Under the pieces are notes generated by a model. The model saw nothing but the letters and a program-made list of their open reading frames with translations, was not told the origin of the DNA and did not search any database. Below, in pieces: positions 7,932 through 10,115 of a DNA stretch of 10,115 bases. Position 1 is the first letter of the stretch, and the number at the start of each line of letters is the position of its first letter. The stretch spans positions 1-10,115 of the forward strand of contig JAUVET010000032.1 of the NCBI GenBank assembly GCA_030594665.1. Reading direction: 5' to 3'. Source of the DNA: Methanosarcinaceae archaeon. Lineage in GTDB: Archaea > Halobacteriota > Methanosarcinia > Methanosarcinales > Methanosarcinaceae. Both the position numbers and the translations under genes were made by a program.

Positions 7932-9089
7932 ATGGCTATAAGTGAGGCGACGATCGAGTCGATGATGAAGGACCTGCCACTTCCACAAAATATAATGGAC
8001 ACACTTCGCAAGGATGCATTGGGTGTAGGTGTTTCAAAGAAAGAGATGAAAGAGATCATAACTCGTGTCGTTGAAAGTTATGAGTATGCATGTGTTGAGC
8101 CCTGTGAGGCTGTAGGTGTGGTTTCTGCCCAGTCTATCGGTGAACCCGGTACACAGATGACTATGCGTACTTTCCACTATGCGGGTGTGGCTGAGATCAA
8201 CGTAACTCTTGGTTTGCCACGTTTGATCGAGATCGTTGATGCAAGGAAATCCCCAAGTACTCCTATGATGACGGTTGCACTTGCTGATGGATATTCGACA
8301 GACCGTGATAAAGCAAGAGCTGTTGCATGGGAAATTGAAGCAACGCATATAGAGCATTTGGCAGATGTCACTACAGACCTGGCAAATATGCAGCTTATCA
8401 TTGACCTGAATAGGAAAATACTTGCCCAGAGAAATATGGATGTTGATGATATTGCAGGGAAACTACATGATGGACTTAAAGCGAATATTTCGCGTCCGGA
8501 TGCCGTGGAAAATCAGCTTATTATCACTCCGGATGAACCTTCGTATCGTTTACTGTTGCAGCTTGCAAAGAACATTCATTCCATCACTCTCAAGGGAATA
8601 GAAGGCATCGCACGAGTTGTTATACGCAAAGATGGCGATGAGTATACACTTTATACTGAAGGGTCCGCACTAAAAGATGTTCTTGATATTGAAGGCATTG
8701 ATGCTACAAGAACCCATACTAATAACATTGTTGAGACATTCGATGTGTTCGGCATTGAGGCTGCACGCAACTCGATCATAAAAGAAGCAATCGATACCTT
8801 AAATGAGCAGGGTCTTTCTGTCGATATCCGGCACATCATGCTTGTTGCGGATATTATGACCTGTGATGGGGAAGTTAAACAAATTGGTCGTCATGGTATT
8901 TCGGGTGAGAAAGCAAGTGTATTTGCACGTGCAGCATTCGAAGTCACTGTGAATCACCTTCTTGATGCAGGAATGCGCGGGGATGTGGATAATCTTAATG
9001 GTGTGACCGAGAATATTATTGTCGGACAGCCGATCAAGCTGGGTACCGGAGATGTTCACCTGGTTTCGAAACGACCGGTTATTGAATGA
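7932..9089 (+). CDS. rpoA2: DNA-directed RNA polymerase subunit A'' (C-terminal part of the largest subunit)
   Basis: A'' completes the largest RNAP subunit, supplying the trigger loop, the jaw and part of the clamp base. It has 385 residues, typical for archaea. Residues 51-67 ([18 protein letters not shown]) lead into the trigger-loop region [20 protein letters not shown] (68-87), followed by [19 protein letters not shown]. The jaw occupies the middle, and the C-terminal part contains [36 protein letters not shown] and [19 protein letters not shown], as expected for Rpb1 domain 5. There is no intein in the trigger-loop segment. The start ATG 7932 follows the A' stop without a gap and has a strong Shine-Dalgarno site at 7917-7925. 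A 121-base gap separates it from rpl30e. Confidence 0.98.
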   Translation: MAISEATIESMMKDLPLPQNIMDTLRKDALGVGVSKKEMKEIITRVVESYEYACVEPCEAVGVVSAQSIGEPGTQMTMRTFHYAGVAEINVTLGLPRLIEIVDARKSPSTPMMTVALADGYSTDRDKARAVAWEIEATHIEHLADVTTDLANMQLIIDLNRKILAQRNMDVDDIAGKLHDGLKANISRPDAVENQLIITPDEPSYRLLLQLAKNIHSITLKGIEGIARVVIRKDGDEYTLYTEGSALKDVLDIEGIDATRTHTNNIVETFDVFGIEAARNSIIKEAIDTLNEQGLSVDIRHIMLVADIMTCDGEVKQIGRHGISGEKASVFARAAFEVTVNHLLDAGMRGDVDNLNGVTENIIVGQPIKLGTGDVHLVSKRPVIE

Positions 9090-9105
9090 ATATTAGGAAA
9101 TGTAA

Positions 9106-9183
9106 ATGGAGTATGTCAGTTCTTTCTTAAATGCCAACCAGAAGGTAGATATAATGAATCAGTTATTACAATACAAATCCTAA
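9106..9183 (+). CDS. Possible 25-residue small protein between rpoA2 and rpl30e (speculative)
   Basis: An ATG-to-TAA frame of 25 codons fills most of the 121-base gap between A'' and L30e. AGGA (9095-9098) stands 7 bases before the ATG, an acceptable ribosome binding site. The peptide begins MEYVSSFLNANQ and ends QLLQYKS. It has no signal or membrane segment and I recognise no family. It may be a chance frame, a short coupling ORF carrying ribosomes across the gap, or a real small protein. There is no coding-bias evidence at this length. Confidence 0.15.
   Translation: MEYVSSFLNANQKVDIMNQLLQYKS
9150..9155 (+). promoter_or_regulatory. Weak candidate promoter for rpl30e-nusA
   Basis: TATAAT within GATATAATG would give a start near 9178 and a leader of about 33 bases before rpl30e. 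The spacing fits, but the element is short and inside the speculative small frame. Read-through from rpoA2 is the default expectation. Confidence 0.15.
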
Positions 9184-9210
9184 TTGATACTATATAAAGA
9201 GATGATTTAA

Positions 9211-9498
9211 ATGGATATTAATATCGATAAAGCGCTGATCAAAGTTATCAGGACCGGATCAGTTATCATTGGATCGAACCGTACAATTGATGCAGCAGTA
9301 AGTTCCGATGCAAAAATGGTTGTGCTCGCTGCGAACTGCCCACAAGATGTAAGATCAAAGATCGAAGCTACAAATGTACCTGTGTTGAACTATACGGGAA
9401 CAAGTGTTGAGCTTGGACCGGCATGTGGTAAACCATTTACAATCGCTGCAATGGCGATCATTGATGCCGGTGAGTCTGAAATATTAGCAGCGGCATAA
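9211..9498 (+). CDS. rpl30e: Large-subunit ribosomal protein L30e
   Basis: A ribosomal protein of the archaeal/eukaryotic L7Ae/L30e RNA-binding fold, placed in the 50S subunit. The product is 95 residues, close to the family norm of about 100. Seen directly: [20 protein letters not shown] near the start; then alternating strands and helices with [41 protein letters not shown], the family's most conserved segment (the GTSxELGxACGKPF pattern); and a closing IDAGES. The start ATG 9211 has GATGAT (9201-9206) 4 bases upstream. It lies between the RNAP genes and nusA with 13 bases to the nusA start, the usual archaeal arrangement. Confidence 0.96.
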   Translation: MDINIDKALIKVIRTGSVIIGSNRTIDAAVSSDAKMVVLAANCPQDVRSKIEATNVPVLNYTGTSVELGPACGKPFTIAAMAIIDAGESEILAAA

Positions 9499-9502
9499 GG
9501 AG
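9497..9502 (+). promoter_or_regulatory. Ribosome binding site that decides the nusA start
   Basis: AAGGAG overlaps the rpl30e stop codon. It touches TTG 9503 directly, which is too close to serve it, and stands 9 bases before the in-frame TTG 9512, so the later TTG is the likely start. Confidence 0.6.
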
Positions 9503-9511
9503 TTGCATTAT

Positions 9512-9937
9512 TTGAGCCAGATCCAACTTTCAACAGAGGAAATAAGGTACATAGCACTATTTGAAAACACAACAGGTGCAGGTATTAAGGATTGCATTGT
9601 TGAGGATGACAGGATAATATATGTTGTGAAAACCGGTGAAATGGGTGCAGCCATTGGTAAAAATGGTGACCATATCAACCGTGTCAAAAGATCTGTTGAC
9701 AAACATGTTGAACTTGTTGAGTATTCAAATGATCCTGAAAAGTTTATCAATAATGTTATTGGTTCCGCATCTGTCAAATCTGTGAACCTGGTCTCAAAAC
9801 AAAACAAGCGATTGGCTTATGTAGAAGTATCTGATAATGACAAGGGGCTTGCCATCGGACGTGAAGGAAAGAATATAGAAAAAGTAAAAGTGCTTATGCA
9901 GCGCCATCATGATATTGATGATGTCATTATACAGTAG
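9512..9937 (+). CDS. nusA: NusA-family transcription termination/antitermination KH protein (archaeal short form)
   Basis: An archaeal NusA homologue made only of the two KH RNA-binding domains. It lacks the N-terminal RNAP-binding and S1 domains of bacterial NusA. It is expected to bind single-stranded RNA and act with RNAP or in rRNA transcription; the archaeal role is less defined than the bacterial one. From TTG 9512 it has 141 residues, normal for the family. The first KH domain has GAAIGKNGDHINRVK with the GxxG loop G49-K-N-G52. The second has GLAIGREGKNIEKVK with G116-R-E-G119. The N-terminus SQIQLSTEEIRYIALFENTT matches the family. TTG 9503 would add three residues but has no room for its ribosome binding site. 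It closes the visible cluster, with no following gene before the window end. Confidence 0.94.
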   Translation: MSQIQLSTEEIRYIALFENTTGAGIKDCIVEDDRIIYVVKTGEMGAAIGKNGDHINRVKRSVDKHVELVEYSNDPEKFINNVIGSASVKSVNLVSKQNKRLAYVEVSDNDKGLAIGREGKNIEKVKVLMQRHHDIDDVIIQ

Positions 9938-10010
9938 AAACCAAAGCCAAATAGATCAATAATTACAATTTATACATATAATGTATTTGTTTAGCTCAAT
10001 TTGTTCATAA

Positions 10011-10115
10011 GCCACAGAGAATCATTATAAAAAAATAAGTGTAACCTCTTGCGAGTGAAATTCTGGCCACAGAGGACACAGAGAGCACAGAGGGAAAGTT
10101 GCTACAGTCTCTGTG
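10011..10115. repeat. CACAGAG-type intergenic repeat region, running off the window end
   Basis: GCCACAGAG occurs twice 55 bases apart (10011-10019 and 10066-10074). The second copy opens three tandem 9-base units: CACAGAGGA (10068-10076), CACAGAGAG (10077-10085) and CACAGAGGG (10086-10094). The last 8 bases of the window, TCTCTGTG (10108-10115), are the exact reverse complement of CACAGAGA at 10013-10020 and 10077-10084, so an inverted copy probably begins at the edge. No coding frame or transposase is visible. Similar purine-rich ACAGAGG-containing intergenic repeats are, from general knowledge, common in some archaeal and bacterial genomes; the assignment to a family is inference. Confidence 0.65.

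Noticed and set aside
8124..8240. Intein insertion in the trigger-loop region of A''
   Set aside because: The conserved segment is continuous, with no splice-junction motifs or extra length.
9191..9197. TATATAA as a promoter for rpl30e
   Set aside because: It lies only 14-20 bases before the start codon, so transcription would begin inside the gene; the candidate at 9150-9155 has better spacing.
9503..9505. TTG 9503 as the nusA start
   Set aside because: The AAGGAG site directly abuts it, leaving no spacer; the in-frame TTG 9512 has proper spacing and starts at the conserved N-terminus.
9972..9986. Inverted repeat ATACAT-ATA-ATGTAT after nusA
   Set aside because: A 6-base arm in very AT-rich DNA is expected by chance; it lacks a T-tract placed as a terminator and overlaps ordinary TATA-like sequence.
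10066..10094. CRISPR array
   Set aside because: The units are 9 bases long and directly contiguous, with no spacers, so this is a tandem repeat and not a CRISPR.

Overview
The window is the chromosomal RNA polymerase (RNAP) locus of a euryarchaeon. Three things point to the methanogen/methanotroph side of Euryarchaeota, most likely Methanosarcinia in the broad sense: the largest RNAP subunit is split into A' and A''; the second-largest subunit is split into B'' and B'; and the order rpoH-rpoB2-rpoB1-rpoA1-rpoA2-rpl30e-nusA is the archaeal one. Genus-level assignment is not possible from the sequence alone. All genes lie on the + strand. The DNA is moderately AT-rich, with strongly AT-rich intergenic stretches.

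Layout. Positions 1-846 hold the C-terminal two thirds of S-adenosylhomocysteine hydrolase (ahcY), cut by the window edge. Next comes a 320-base AT-rich gap (847-1166) with an oligo-T terminator candidate and several TATA-like elements but no convincing gene. A complete tRNA-Lys(UUU) gene follows at 1167-1240. The RNAP cluster starts with the small subunit H (1345-1581). A 150-base spacer carries a possible internal promoter and a 7-base tandem repeat. Then come B'', B', A' and A'' in a tight run to 9089: B''/B' overlap by 4 bases, B'/A' are 11 bases apart, and A'/A'' abut exactly. After 121 bases come ribosomal protein L30e and a short archaeal NusA. The last 180 bases contain no gene; they hold a CACAGAG-type intergenic repeat where, in many relatives, rps12 would be expected further on.

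How the genes work together. H, B'', B', A' and A'' together form the catalytic core of RNAP (active-site Mg motif, bridge helix, trigger loop, zinc modules) and its DNA-entry end. NusA is a two-KH-domain RNA-binding protein tied to transcription. L30e is a large-subunit ribosomal protein conventionally co-transcribed with them. Overlaps, abutting stops and starts, and Shine-Dalgarno sites inside the preceding gene suggest translational coupling, which would help equal production of the split halves.

This is a core housekeeping region and I see no new system, defence island or mobile element with a transposase. The points worth a second look are smaller: a probable non-canonical (ATT, or possibly ACG) start for B'', a 66-residue acidic tail at the B''/B' split, a cysteine cluster in A', the use of TTG starts, an overlooked 25-codon frame between A'' and L30e, and the terminal repeat.
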